From contig CALURX010000002.1 in the NCBI GenBank assembly GCA_944323265.1, positions 1-64,000 on the forward strand: a stretch of DNA of 64,000 nucleotides, given 5' to 3'. How positions within the stretch are numbered: position 1 is the first letter of the stretch; every line of letters begins with the position of its first letter. Below the pieces are notes generated by a model. It did not search any database. It had not been told where the DNA came from and worked only from the letters and a program-made list of their open reading frames with translations. The DNA is from Candidatus Gastranaerophilales bacterium. GTDB taxonomy: Bacteria; Cyanobacteriota; Vampirovibrionia; Gastranaerophilales; Gastranaerophilaceae. A program made the translations under genes and the position numbers. This document shows, piece after piece, positions 19,123-26,744 of this stretch.

Positions 19123-19312
19123 ATGACAGCAGAACAGTTAAGAAGAGTTGATGCTATAAACATTTTTTTCGGCTTCATGTCCAATAGTAAGGCCTATAAA
19201 TTATGCAAGATTTGCAATTTTAAGTGAAATAGAAAGAGAAAATTGCCTAAAAGAGGCTGAAAGTTTAATGTTTAAAGTTAAGGCCGAAAAAGAAAAAATT
19301 TCTTTAAATTAG
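19123..19312 (+). pseudogene. Small gene interrupted at a T7 run
   Basis: A frame starting at ATG 19123 (MTAEQLRRVDAINIF) hits a stop at codon 35 after a run of seven T residues (19164-19170). If one T is removed, the frame continues as SASCPIVRPINYARFAILSE and then EIERENCLKEAESLMFKVKA to the stop at 19310, giving 62 residues. It is the second gene in a row broken at a homopolymer. Function unknown. Confidence 0.55.
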
Positions 19313-19344
19313 CCGAACGTTCAGAAGTACGAAAGGAGGTTTGT

Positions 19345-19425
19345 ATGCAGGAGGTTTATACTCGGGCCGGTTGCACGTGTATTGTAAAAATAAAAGCCTC
19401 TTTGAGTTTCATTTATAAGGTTTAA
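19345..19425 (+). CDS. 26-codon leader-like open frame
   Basis: A 26-residue frame (MQEVYTRAGCTCIVKIKASL...) has a strong aaaggaggtttgt ribosome-binding site. It stands directly before a large hairpin ending in a T run. It may be a leader peptide or chance; no homologue is recognised. Confidence 0.3.
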   Translation: MQEVYTRAGCTCIVKIKASLSFIYKV

Positions 19426-19441
19426 CAATTATATACTATTT

Positions 19442-19502
19442 AAAGGCTCTGAACTTCCGCCCGGTAGTTATTTGGTAAGTTTTACCCAGAGCCTTTTTTA
19501 AT
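19442..19502 (+). terminator. Long branched hairpin terminator
   Basis: The outer stem AAAGGCTCTG (19442-19451) with CAGAGCCTTT (19487-19496) is 10 bp and perfect, encloses a smaller GGTAA/TTACC hairpin and is followed by a T run. It separates the methyltransferase group from the next small genes. The size and branching are larger than needed for termination. Confidence 0.7.
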
Positions 19503-19520
19503 TAGTGAAGGAGAGAAAAT

Positions 19521-19892
19521 ATGAATATTTTAAATATAAAAATAGTTCCGGCATATCAGATGATACCGCATATTTTACATGGTATATCCGCCAATACAAT
19601 GTTTATTTTAATCAATAACGACATTGATACAAAGAACAATTATTATGGAAATACCGCATCAATGGATTTACCATACGATTTGGACGATTTTAGCCGCTGT
19701 GTGAATGCTGCAAATATTTTTAAATGGACAAATGAGGACTTGAAGAAAGCAGTACAGAGGGCAGAACACATAGGTTTAAGCAAAATGTTTATAAATTTTT
19801 ATAAAGAATTTCTGATTTATAAAACTAAGTTTGAAAGTGGTAATGAAAAAGAAGTTCGAGATTGGATTGATTTTATACGTAATAAATCGTAA
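19521..19892 (+). CDS. Hypothetical phage protein (123 aa)
   Basis: Unrecognised. It contains DLDDFSRCVNAANIFKWTNE and ends with an acidic helix (EVRDWIDFIRNKS). Clear ribosome-binding site gaaggaga. First gene after the branched terminator, so it probably has its own promoter in the preceding AT-rich DNA. Confidence 0.62.
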   Translation: MNILNIKIVPAYQMIPHILHGISANTMFILINNDIDTKNNYYGNTASMDLPYDLDDFSRCVNAANIFKWTNEDLKKAVQRAEHIGLSKMFINFYKEFLIYKTKFESGNEKEVRDWIDFIRNKS

Positions 19893-19904
19893 GGAGATAA
19901 AAAT

Positions 19905-20069
19905 ATGACATATACCAAAGAAGCACGGAATTCGATTGATATATCAAATAAAGATATTGATCAATATAACAAAGATATAGGACCAAAATCAGCATCTAAT
20001 ATACTACTTGGTGCAATTATACACCTCTTGCAAGGTCATGTAAGCCTTGGAATTGAAAAAATATGTTAA
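19905..20069 (+). CDS. Small phage protein (54 aa)
   Basis: The frame has an aaggagat ribosome-binding site and encodes a 54-residue product with a polar N-terminal half (YTKEARNSIDISNKDIDQYN) and a weakly hydrophobic C-terminal half (SASNILLGAIIHLLQGHVSL). It overlaps the next small frame by 7 bp. Unknown function. Confidence 0.5.
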   Translation: MTYTKEARNSIDISNKDIDQYNKDIGPKSASNILLGAIIHLLQGHVSLGIEKIC

Positions 20070-20197
20070 TTCGTGAACAAAACGCAGCTATCAAAGAAAA
20101 TTCTCGAGAAATAAAAAGTTTTAAAAATATGCTAAAAAAAACACCTCAAAGAAAATCAAGGAGAACAAAATGTTTAATGATTCAAGAAACTATTTAA
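20063..20197 (+). CDS. Small basic phage protein (44 aa)
   Basis: A 44-residue, strongly basic frame (ENSREIKSFKNMLKKTPQRK) nested between the previous small gene and the gene at 20170, overlapping both (7 and 28 bp). No clear ribosome-binding site of its own; translational coupling is possible. It could be a chance frame. Confidence 0.35.
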   Translation: MLIREQNAAIKENSREIKSFKNMLKKTPQRKSRRTKCLMIQETI

Positions 20198-20865
20198 AAG
20201 CGGAAACATTTTATTGGTACAGACAAGCCCCTAAAGAAGGAGAATATGATTCATACAGAAATTGCTTTGTTTTTACTGATAATTATTTTACCAGCGCCTG
20301 TTATGTGAAGCCGGAAATTTCAAATGTATCACAAAAACAAAAAGATGAAATATATTCTCAAAGTCATATTGTTTATACAGTATATGACGGGCAATTTAAG
20401 TTTCAAGAGTTACCTCAAAACATTATAAATGAAATGGAAAAACAATTAGATAATGCTCAAAAATTTATCCAAAAGGTCAATAGAGGTGAAGTTCAAAAGT
20501 TAAAACGTGCTACAATGCAGTTTGGTAAATTTGCTATTTTATATAAAGACTTTCAAAGCCCTCTTATTTTTATAAATAACAATGAAATTTTAGAGCCCGG
20601 CATGAATTTACTTGAAAACCTGATGGAATGTGCTTGTTTATCTGAAAAAGACGAAATTAGACTTTATTATGATGAAAGCGATGAGATTGTTTATTTGTCC
20701 TGGTATGAGGATATGAGTAAAAGTGATTACTGGATTATGGGTATAAAGCCGGTCGCATTCGCAGATAATAACATACTAAAAAAAGGTCTTGAAGAATTAT
20801 TTGCATTGTCAAATTGCGAACTTCAGGAATATAAATCAATAGGAGATAAAAAATGTACAAAATAA
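20170..20865 (+). CDS. Hypothetical phage protein (231 aa)
   Basis: Unrecognised soluble protein, acidic, with many aromatic residues (FYWYRQAPKEGEYDSYRNCF near the N terminus; IRLYYDESDEIVYLSWYEDM near residue 170). caaggaga ribosome-binding site. It overlaps a small membrane protein gene at its 3' end. Confidence 0.65.
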   Translation: MFNDSRNYLKAETFYWYRQAPKEGEYDSYRNCFVFTDNYFTSACYVKPEISNVSQKQKDEIYSQSHIVYTVYDGQFKFQELPQNIINEMEKQLDNAQKFIQKVNRGEVQKLKRATMQFGKFAILYKDFQSPLIFINNNEILEPGMNLLENLMECACLSEKDEIRLYYDESDEIVYLSWYEDMSKSDYWIMGIKPVAFADNNILKKGLEELFALSNCELQEYKSIGDKKCTK

Positions 20866-20999
20866 TAATTAAAGTTGTCGCCGGCATTATTTCATTTATT
20901 GCACATGTGCTTGTAATAATCTTATTACCTGTAATAATACCTTGTTGTATTGTAGGTGCGGTCCTCGAGAGAATTAAAAGCAATAAAAATATTTCATAA
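20853..20999 (+). CDS. Small membrane protein (48 aa)
   Basis: The 48-residue frame has an aggagat ribosome-binding site and is almost entirely one hydrophobic segment (VVAGIISFIAHVLVIILLPV) with a short basic tail (ERIKSNKNIS). Single-span inner membrane protein of unknown role, overlapping the upstream gene by 13 bp. Confidence 0.6.
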   Translation: MYKIIIKVVAGIISFIAHVLVIILLPVIIPCCIVGAVLERIKSNKNIS

Positions 21000-21026
21000 A
21001 TAAAACATCAAAACTTGGAGGTAAAG

Positions 21027-21296
21027 ATGAAAAACAAACTTACTGATTTATCAGATTATTTATTTGAACAAATTGAAAGAATCAATGATGATTCCCTAAC
21101 TGGAGAAAAATTGGATGAACAAATAAAAAAAACTGAACAAATAAATGCATTAGCTGAAAACATTATAAAAAATGGAGAATTGCAATATAAAGTAATGGTA
21201 AAAGCAGCAGATTATGGCATTGTAAATAACAAACAAATGAAGTTTTTATTAAGCGGCAATAAGGAAGGGAATAAAGATGAAAAAGAAATACAGTGA
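21027..21296 (+). CDS. Small helical phage protein (89 aa)
   Basis: Unrecognised helical protein (DLSDYLFEQIERINDDSLTG, EQIKKTEQINALAENIIKNG). The ATG at 21027 follows ggaggt; a longer TTG-started frame is unlikely. The pattern is similar to small phage proteins of unknown function linked to recombination operons, but I cannot name it. It overlaps the HNH gene by 20 bp. Confidence 0.6.
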   Translation: MKNKLTDLSDYLFEQIERINDDSLTGEKLDEQIKKTEQINALAENIIKNGELQYKVMVKAADYGIVNNKQMKFLLSGNKEGNKDEKEIQ

Positions 21297-22065
21297 TGAA
21301 GTTTATGATTTTATTTCCCGGCATGTAAAAGGCAGAACGATATATGAATTGGTGCAATTAACCAATGAGACTATGGGAACAAATTTCACCGTATCTCAAA
21401 TGCGGTCATATAAACGCAATTATCACTTAAAAAGTGATATAAGATATAACGGGAATAAAGGTTCAAAACTTTTCCCTCCGGAAATTGTCAAATTTATTAG
21501 GGAAAACGCACTTGGACGATATAATAAAGAGTTAACAGAATTAGTAAATAAAACATTTAAAACTAACTATAAAGTTAATCAAATAGATCGTTTTAAGACT
21601 AATAATAAAATTTCAAGCGGCTTAACCGGACATTTTGAGAAAGGACATATTCCTGCAAATAAAGGTAAAAAAATGTCTGCCGAACAATATAAAAAGTGCG
21701 CCGGGACAATGTTTAAAAAAGGGAATACCCCTCACAATTATAGACCGGTTGGAAGTGAACGTGTCGATGCAAAAGATGGTTATATTTTTGTAAAAATAGC
21801 CGACCCTAATAAATGGAAATTAAAGCATGTGGCAATTTATGAAGAGCATTATGGGCCTGTTCCGAAGGGGAACAAGGTCATTTTTTTAGATAAAAATAGG
21901 AGAAATTTTAATATTGAAAATCTTGCACTTGTTTCTAATGGTGAAATGGCAATATTAAATAAAAATCATAGAATAAGTGAATTCCCCGAAGTAACCAAAG
22001 CCGGAATCGCACTTGAAAAATCAAAAACAGCGGTAAAAAAGAGGGTTAATAAAGATGCAAAATAA
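21277..22065 (+). CDS. HNH endonuclease
   Basis: The C-terminal half matches phage HNH_3-type homing-like endonucleases: GHIPANKGKKMSAEQYKKC, GNTPHNYRPVGSERVDAKDG, KWKLKHVAIYEEHYGPVPKG and VIFLDKNRRNFNIENLALVS, in which H-N-(N/H) metal and catalytic positions can be seen (HVAIYEEHYG, NRRNFNIENL). The N-terminal 110 residues contain two similar helix-turn-helix-like repeats (FISRHVKGRTIYELVQLTNE and FIRENALGRYNKELTELVNK), probably for DNA recognition. It may be a free-standing homing endonuclease or a phage nuclease. Confidence 0.9.
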   Translation: MKKKYSDEVYDFISRHVKGRTIYELVQLTNETMGTNFTVSQMRSYKRNYHLKSDIRYNGNKGSKLFPPEIVKFIRENALGRYNKELTELVNKTFKTNYKVNQIDRFKTNNKISSGLTGHFEKGHIPANKGKKMSAEQYKKCAGTMFKKGNTPHNYRPVGSERVDAKDGYIFVKIADPNKWKLKHVAIYEEHYGPVPKGNKVIFLDKNRRNFNIENLALVSNGEMAILNKNHRISEFPEVTKAGIALEKSKTAVKKRVNKDAK

Positions 22066-22234
22066 TGATATTACTTATGAACTTTGTCCGTTTTGTATGT
22101 GCGAGGTCATATTACCTGGAGAAAAACTTGGAAGATATAAATGCCCGGCATGCGGTCAAGAGATAATAAACTGTTCAATTTGCGAAACAATGAATTGTGC
22201 CGATTGTCCAGTTCCGGGAGGTCCAGGCAGATGA
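22055..22234 (+). CDS. Small zinc-ribbon protein (59 aa)
   Basis: The 59-residue product has three CxxC-type pairs: CPFC-x-C, CPAC and CSIC/CADC (ELCPFCMCEV, YKCPACGQEI, INCSICETMNCADC). It is very likely zinc-binding. It overlaps the HNH gene by 11 bp and the next gene by 4 bp (ATGA), a sign of translational coupling. Confidence 0.65.
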   Translation: MQNNDITYELCPFCMCEVILPGEKLGRYKCPACGQEIINCSICETMNCADCPVPGGPGR

Positions 22235-22374
22235 ACCAATATAGCGATAATAATTGTACCTCATGCGGTGTGGAAATAAAAGACAATGATACTTTATGGC
22301 TCGATTCTGAAGACAAACCCTATTGTGAGGATTGTTGGATAGAACACGAAGCGAAATTAAGAAAAATGATTTAA
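22231..22374 (+). CDS. Small LIM/zinc-finger-like protein (47 aa)
   Basis: Two zinc knuckles, CTSCGVEI and YCEDCWIEHE, are separated by DNDTLWLDSEDKP. The ATG at 22231 follows gggaggt and overlaps the previous stop. A longer frame upstream is out of keeping with the composition. Function unknown. Confidence 0.65.
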   Translation: MNQYSDNNCTSCGVEIKDNDTLWLDSEDKPYCEDCWIEHEAKLRKMI

Positions 22375-22384
22375 GGAGATATAT

Positions 22385-22969
22385 ATGCAGAATAATTTTA
22401 AATTCAGAGCGGCATTAAAAGCCGGTAATCGTTCTATTATAGTTATACCGGAACAAATCTTTCAAACCGGCTATATGGTTGATTTAAACAGTGCAGAAAG
22501 AGAATTTGAAAAGAAATATCCGTCCGAATGTTTCTGGGATTTTATAGAAGAAATTAAAAAACAGCCATACATTCAAGAAATTTCCGCTGATTGTGATTTG
22601 ATTATAACTTGTGATTTTACAAATTTAATGCAAAGTACCGGAGTGTATGATTCAACAAAATTCAAAGAACTATCCGCCATGCAGCAAGAAGAGTGGTTGA
22701 AAAACAATAAAGCTGAGGACTGGCATGGAATTGAAATCTTTACTGGTGATGTAACCCAAATAAAATACAGAAAAGAGCATTATTCTTATGGGGTAGTATA
22801 CTATTCAGAAAATGCTGCAGGCTTTTATCGAGGCGGCACCTCCGTTGGAAGTTATACAAAACAGACAAAAATCGTAGGAAATATTTATGAAGGCTGGCCC
22901 GATGCCGCAAATTACGATGTTGAATTTTATTTCAGAGATATTGCAAGAGATGGAGAAGGCAATGATTAA
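22385..22969 (+). CDS. Hypothetical phage protein (194 aa)
   Basis: Unrecognised protein with ribosome-binding site taaggag. It contains QTGYMVDLNSAEREFEKKYP and a glycine/tyrosine-rich section (AAGFYRGGTSVGSYTKQTKI). No membrane segment. The final 8 bp overlap a tiny membrane-protein frame. Confidence 0.62.
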   Translation: MQNNFKFRAALKAGNRSIIVIPEQIFQTGYMVDLNSAEREFEKKYPSECFWDFIEEIKKQPYIQEISADCDLIITCDFTNLMQSTGVYDSTKFKELSAMQQEEWLKNNKAEDWHGIEIFTGDVTQIKYRKEHYSYGVVYYSENAAGFYRGGTSVGSYTKQTKIVGNIYEGWPDAANYDVEFYFRDIARDGEGND

Positions 22970-23042
22970 TTTTATTATAAACGCAATGATATTTATTATA
23001 GGCCTGTCCATTGACCTATTTATAGCAGAAAACACGGAGTAA
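22962..23042 (+). CDS. Tiny putative membrane protein (26 aa)
   Basis: The 26-residue frame (MINFIINAMIFIIGLSIDLF...) is a single hydrophobic helix with a ggagaagg ribosome-binding site and sits in a gap between coupled genes. Plausible small membrane peptide, but too short to be certain. Confidence 0.4.
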   Translation: MINFIINAMIFIIGLSIDLFIAENTE

Positions 23043-23058
23043 AGGAGTTATTTAATAG

Positions 23059-23268
23059 ATGAGCCGAAAGAACTTAATATGGGCATGGATTATGATAATA
23101 TGGCTAATTATAATACCGATATTACAGATTATTGAAGATTATAACCAGAAGAAAGCCCTTTGCTCAAATTTATACAGCAAAACGGTTAATTATGAAGCCT
23201 GCATGAATAAAATATTTAGAGATACTGTAAAACTTGTAAGACCTGTTGATACGGAGGTAGGGTTATAA
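23059..23268 (+). CDS. Small single-span membrane protein (69 aa)
   Basis: The N-terminal segment NLIWAWIMIIWLIIIPILQI is a membrane anchor; the remaining 40 residues are polar with two cysteines. aaaggag ribosome-binding site. Its stop shares one base with the next start. Unknown function. Confidence 0.65.
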   Translation: MSRKNLIWAWIMIIWLIIIPILQIIEDYNQKKALCSNLYSKTVNYEACMNKIFRDTVKLVRPVDTEVGL

Positions 23269-23657
23269 TGACAGATAAAAAAAATACCACAAATGCACAC
23301 AAAAGAAAAATATGTCAATTTTATCAGAAAAGCAAAAAATGTACTAATCCTGACTGTTGCATAGAACAGTTATTGAGTGATCCTAGCGTATGCACTTCTA
23401 ACATTTATTATTGTATGGATTTAGAAGAACAACTTGCTCCATTTCAAGATAAATATTTTAAAGGATTAAACACTTCTGTCATAGCCGAACTTGCAAAAAA
23501 ATCAAATAGGCTAACAACAGAAAACAGAAAACTTGAAGCAGTTCTGCAAGAGATTGAGGAATATGCAAAAACTAATTTAAGAATGCCTTTAGAACGTAAA
23601 GTTATTCTCAATATTATAGGTAAAACGAGCGCTCAGAGCGGAGGTGTGGAAATATGA
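23268..23657 (+). CDS. Cysteine-rich hypothetical phage protein (129 aa)
   Basis: The N-terminal 60 residues hold six cysteines (KICQFYQKSKKCTNPDCCIE, VCTSNIYYC), suggesting a metal site; the C-terminal half is helical. Good ggaggt ribosome-binding site. Coupled on both sides. Unknown function. Confidence 0.62.
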   Translation: MTDKKNTTNAHKRKICQFYQKSKKCTNPDCCIEQLLSDPSVCTSNIYYCMDLEEQLAPFQDKYFKGLNTSVIAELAKKSNRLTTENRKLEAVLQEIEEYAKTNLRMPLERKVILNIIGKTSAQSGGVEI

Positions 23658-24088
23658 CTGAAGAAATAGAAAAGAAATTTTTTGACACGTTTGGGATTAA
23701 ACCAAAACCTAACGAAAGCGGCTATGGACGTTGCTTAAAATATGATAATTTATTGAAATGTGAATCTGAAAAAAAAGATTTAATGGAAGGATGCCCGGGG
23801 TGTGAATACTTTGAGGTATTCAAATTCTATCCTACAATCACCAACCGCATTCTGCTTGAGCTGATTGAAATTATTATAAACAGGGATTTCGATATATTAA
23901 AACTATATAAAGTTAATGGCTCATATCACGGACAATTTGATACAGATATTGACCATTATTTTGCTAATTATCAAAAAGATACTCTTAAAGATTTAATACT
24001 GGATATATGCCAACATAATTATAGAAACTTTTACCATCAAGTCCGTGCGCTATTCGGGGAAAGCGAGGAGAAATGCAACTCGATATAG
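23654..24088 (+). CDS. Hypothetical phage protein (144 aa)
   Basis: Unrecognised. A cysteine pair occurs in DLMEGCPGCEYFEVFKFYPT; the remainder is helical and aromatic. Strong cggaggtg ribosome-binding site, 4-bp overlap with the upstream gene. Confidence 0.62.
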   Translation: MTEEIEKKFFDTFGIKPKPNESGYGRCLKYDNLLKCESEKKDLMEGCPGCEYFEVFKFYPTITNRILLELIEIIINRDFDILKLYKVNGSYHGQFDTDIDHYFANYQKDTLKDLILDICQHNYRNFYHQVRALFGESEEKCNSI

Positions 24089-24348
24089 TTACAGCCTTTA
24101 AAATCTTTAATTATGGTGTGGATTATGGTCAATTACTTATGGAACAGGAACGAGAGAACGAAGAATGGGCAGATGCGTTTAATTGCTGCCTTGTTTCACG
24201 GAAAACTGCAATGCCTTCGATGCCGATTGAACGTAGGCATGCGCATAGTGATAACTGGAAAAATGCAAAAAGGAAAAGTATTGTCGATTTTAAAGAATTA
24301 TTATTGAAAATTTGTGGAGAAGAAGATGCAAATACACGAAATAAATGA
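24073..24348 (+). CDS. Hypothetical phage protein (91 aa)
   Basis: Chosen over a competing frame at 24113-24307 because it has gcgaggaga before its ATG and overlaps the upstream gene by only 16 bp. It contains DYGQLLMEQERENEEWADAF. Unknown function. Confidence 0.55.
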   Translation: MQLDIVTAFKIFNYGVDYGQLLMEQERENEEWADAFNCCLVSRKTAMPSMPIERRHAHSDNWKNAKRKSIVDFKELLLKICGEEDANTRNK

Positions 24349-24577
24349 AACAACACGGAATTATATTATTAGATTAACAGATGAGATGAATGACTTTGAG
24401 GATATTACAGTTGAAATGGCAACCGCACATATTAAGCCCGAAAGTCCATTTTTCACGCATTGTGAGATAAAATTCAACCATAGGCGTAACCGGACAATAG
24501 ACAATCATATAAAGTATTTTGAAACTATTTGCGAAGGTTTGAGAAAGTTAAAAGAAAAATTGGAGGATCCGGCATGA
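24326..24577 (+). CDS. Hypothetical phage protein (83 aa)
   Basis: Start at ATG 24326 follows ggagaag; product MQIHEINETTRNYIIRLTDE then a basic middle (FNHRRNRTIDNHIKYF). It overlaps its neighbours by 23 and 4 bp. Unknown function. Confidence 0.55.
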   Translation: MQIHEINETTRNYIIRLTDEMNDFEDITVEMATAHIKPESPFFTHCEIKFNHRRNRTIDNHIKYFETICEGLRKLKEKLEDPA

Positions 24578-24855
24578 AAACAACATTTGAAATTTTGCAA
24601 GAAACTATAAAAACAGCCAGAGAATTAGGACATCTTGATGAAGAAGAGAAAAGACTAAAAAATAAACCCTTATCAATGCCGGAAATAAAAGGAGAAGGTA
24701 GAGTTGCAGAATTACTGGTTAGGCTTGCACAAATAAAGTCCGAAAGGGAGAGAGAAAATGATATTCATCGATTAGAACTTAGAACATATGAATGCAGCGA
24801 AAAATTAAATGCTTTTCTGTGGCTATTTGAGGATGACAAAGTTGGGAAAAGTTAG
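24574..24855 (+). CDS. Hypothetical helical phage protein (93 aa)
   Basis: Start at 24574, coupled (ATGA) to the upstream stop and preceded by ggagg. Mostly charged helix (DIHRLELRTYECSEKLNAFL). Unknown function. Confidence 0.58.
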   Translation: MKTTFEILQETIKTARELGHLDEEEKRLKNKPLSMPEIKGEGRVAELLVRLAQIKSERERENDIHRLELRTYECSEKLNAFLWLFEDDKVGKS

Positions 24856-25081
24856 AAAATTCCGAAAATGGCGCAATTATAATAAAGAAGATTACAGGAT
24901 AGAGCCTTATTGTAAGGGAGAATGTCCTTATTGTCTGGTCAAAAAAGATAATGGCCAGGCTTTTTGTTATGGAAGATTTGAACGTCTGGAAGATGGTGCA
25001 AGTTTTAATGTTGCCGGATTGGAATGCACAAAAGTGATAAATATTTGTTTTAGCGAAAAATACAGATTGATAGAGAGGTAA
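24833..25081 (+). CDS. Small zinc-binding hypothetical protein (82 aa)
   Basis: The CKGECPYCLVKKD motif and two further cysteines (AFCYGRFE, LECTKV) suggest a zinc site. The start at 24833 (MTKLGKVRKFRKWRNYN) overlaps the upstream gene by 23 bp; a gagg site lies just upstream. Unknown function. Confidence 0.52.
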   Translation: MTKLGKVRKFRKWRNYNKEDYRIEPYCKGECPYCLVKKDNGQAFCYGRFERLEDGASFNVAGLECTKVINICFSEKYRLIER

Positions 25082-25086
25082 ATTAA

Positions 25087-25416
25087 ATGAGTAAGAAAGA
25101 TGGAATTCTCGATCTTCCTATAAAAAAGGAGTGGTTTGATAAAATTAAATCCGGAGAAAAAACACATGAATATCGTAGAGTATGTTCCCATTGGTGCCGG
25201 ATGATAGGTGTACAAACATCTCAACTAAACGAACTAAACGAATATAGAAAAGTTGATAAAATTCGCTTTAGGTGCGGACAGATCGTAAAATCAACAGATA
25301 AAGAAAAAACAATGCTTTTTGAAATAAAGAGCATTTCTTATATAAACGGCATAAAAACCGATTTGAAGATAGATAATATGGTTTTTGATATTGAACTTGG
25401 AAGGAGAATCTATTAA
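25087..25416 (+). CDS. ASCH-domain protein
   Basis: The 109-residue protein has the ASCH signature: LPIKKEWFDKIKSGEKTHEY followed by a core strand region (KVDKIRFRCG) and FEIKSISYINGIKTDL. ASCH domains share the PUA-like RNA-binding fold and are common in phages, where they may act on or bind RNA. gagaggt ribosome-binding site. It precedes the methyltransferase fusion by 6 bp. Confidence 0.85.
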   Translation: MSKKDGILDLPIKKEWFDKIKSGEKTHEYRRVCSHWCRMIGVQTSQLNELNEYRKVDKIRFRCGQIVKSTDKEKTMLFEIKSISYINGIKTDLKIDNMVFDIELGRRIY

Positions 25417-25422
25417 GTCATC

Positions 25423-26607
25423 ATGGCATTTAAAAGATTAAAATATAATTGGAAAGAATTAAATAGACGTGATAAAACCGACATTATGACAGTTGCTATA
25501 ATGCGCCAAATTTTAATGCGCGGGAATAATAGCCGCATCGGAATACGTGAAGTAAATGTTAATATTGGAAAGAATAAAAGTAACTTAAGAATTGATGTGC
25601 TCGAAATTAATAGACAAAAGAATGTGTTAGTTGGATATGAAATAAAATCCTGCATAGAAGATTTTAGAGCTGATAAAAAATGGGAAAAATATTTGAATTT
25701 AATAAATCAATTATACTTTGTTTTTGACATAAATACTTATGAGCAATATACAGCAGAGATTTTAAAAAGAATTGGCGATAAGGCTGGGATTTATGTATTT
25801 AACCCTTTAATAGAGGCAATATATTTAATAATGGGAGTTACATATAAGGAATTACCAGGCAAAGATGAAACCTTTTATAGAACAATTTTGTTTAACTATT
25901 TATTTAGAAAAGCACTAAGAGAAATAAACGGAGGAAATACCGGCATGACAACTCAAGAACATCAAATAACGGTACGAGAAGCCATAAATAATATTGAAAT
26001 TCAACAAATGACTGATGAAGAACTTATTGCTTATGAAAAAGCAATTAAAGAGATTAAGAAAAAAAGAGGTATTGGAGGGAGATATGGCGGTGAGGAAAAA
26101 TATAATTCGGGCCGAGATGATTATATGACACCTCCGGATATATATGAGCCAATATTAAGGCTTTTTGATAAAGATAAGTTTGATATAGACGTTTGTTGTA
26201 CGCAAAAAAATATTCCGGCAAATATATATTACACAAAAAGCGAAAACGGACTGCTGCAGAAATGGAGCGGTCTTTGTTTTTGCAATCCGCCTTGGAATAA
26301 AACACCTTATTGGATCAAAAAAGGGTTTCAGGAATCAATAAATCCAGACACGCATATTTGTTATATCATTCCGTCAAATCGTTTTGAAACAACGTATATG
26401 CAGGATTACATAACAAATAATCCCAATGCCGTATGGCTGATATTGCCGCAAAAAAGAGGGTTTATTATTCCTGGACAAGAAAATGTGCCGCCAATTCCTT
26501 CTGTCGGAGTTGCAATAGCAATTATATCTAAAGATGCAAAAATACTGCAAGAAAAAATAAATAATGAAAATATTTTTAAAACAACCGCCTTTATAGGCAA
26601 CCTTTAA
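25423..26607 (+). CDS. MmcB-like nuclease domain fused to Dam-type N6-adenine methyltransferase
   Basis: Residues about 1-150 resemble the MmcB family PD-(D/E)XK-like nuclease (RIDVLEINRQKNVLVGYEIK, SCIEDFRADKKWEKYLNLIN), where the D, E and K of a nuclease site are visible. Residues about 215-394 are a phage N-6-adenine methyltransferase: SGRDDYMTPPDIYEPILRLF, FDIDVCCTQKNIPANIYYTK and the catalytic CNPPW. An in-frame ATG at 25945 with a cggaggaaa ribosome-binding site just upstream separates the halves and could give a stand-alone methyltransferase. The fusion might couple DNA cleavage or repair to modification; that is an inference. Confidence 0.85.
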   Translation: MAFKRLKYNWKELNRRDKTDIMTVAIMRQILMRGNNSRIGIREVNVNIGKNKSNLRIDVLEINRQKNVLVGYEIKSCIEDFRADKKWEKYLNLINQLYFVFDINTYEQYTAEILKRIGDKAGIYVFNPLIEAIYLIMGVTYKELPGKDETFYRTILFNYLFRKALREINGGNTGMTTQEHQITVREAINNIEIQQMTDEELIAYEKAIKEIKKKRGIGGRYGGEEKYNSGRDDYMTPPDIYEPILRLFDKDKFDIDVCCTQKNIPANIYYTKSENGLLQKWSGLCFCNPPWNKTPYWIKKGFQESINPDTHICYIIPSNRFETTYMQDYITNNPNAVWLILPQKRGFIIPGQENVPPIPSVGVAIAIISKDAKILQEKINNENIFKTTAFIGNL

Positions 26608-26667
26608 AGTCTAAAATTTCTTCACCTCCAAGAAGAACCCTCATTCCATATCTGGTTTGGGGGTTTA

Positions 26668-26724
26668 ATTTTTGTAACAAAATCAAGTTTAAATCTTGAT
26701 TTTTGTAACAAAATCAAGTATAAT
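26668..26724 (+). promoter_or_regulatory. Promoter and repeated operator of the toxin-antitoxin genes
   Basis: TTGATT (26696-26701) and TATAAT (26719-26724) are separated by 17 bp. The 21-bp sequence starting atttttgtaacaaaatcaag occurs twice (26668-26688, 26699-26719), 31 bp apart, the second copy filling the promoter spacer. The inverted pair AATCAAG/CTTGATT joins them. This is the layout of an autoregulated toxin-antitoxin operon. Confidence 0.72.
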
Positions 26725-26744
26725 AAAAATATAAGGAACCATAT

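Noticed and set aside
24113-24307. Alternative plus-strand frame inside the gene at 24073
   Set aside because: No ribosome-binding site; the 24073 frame has one and fits the tight operon spacing.
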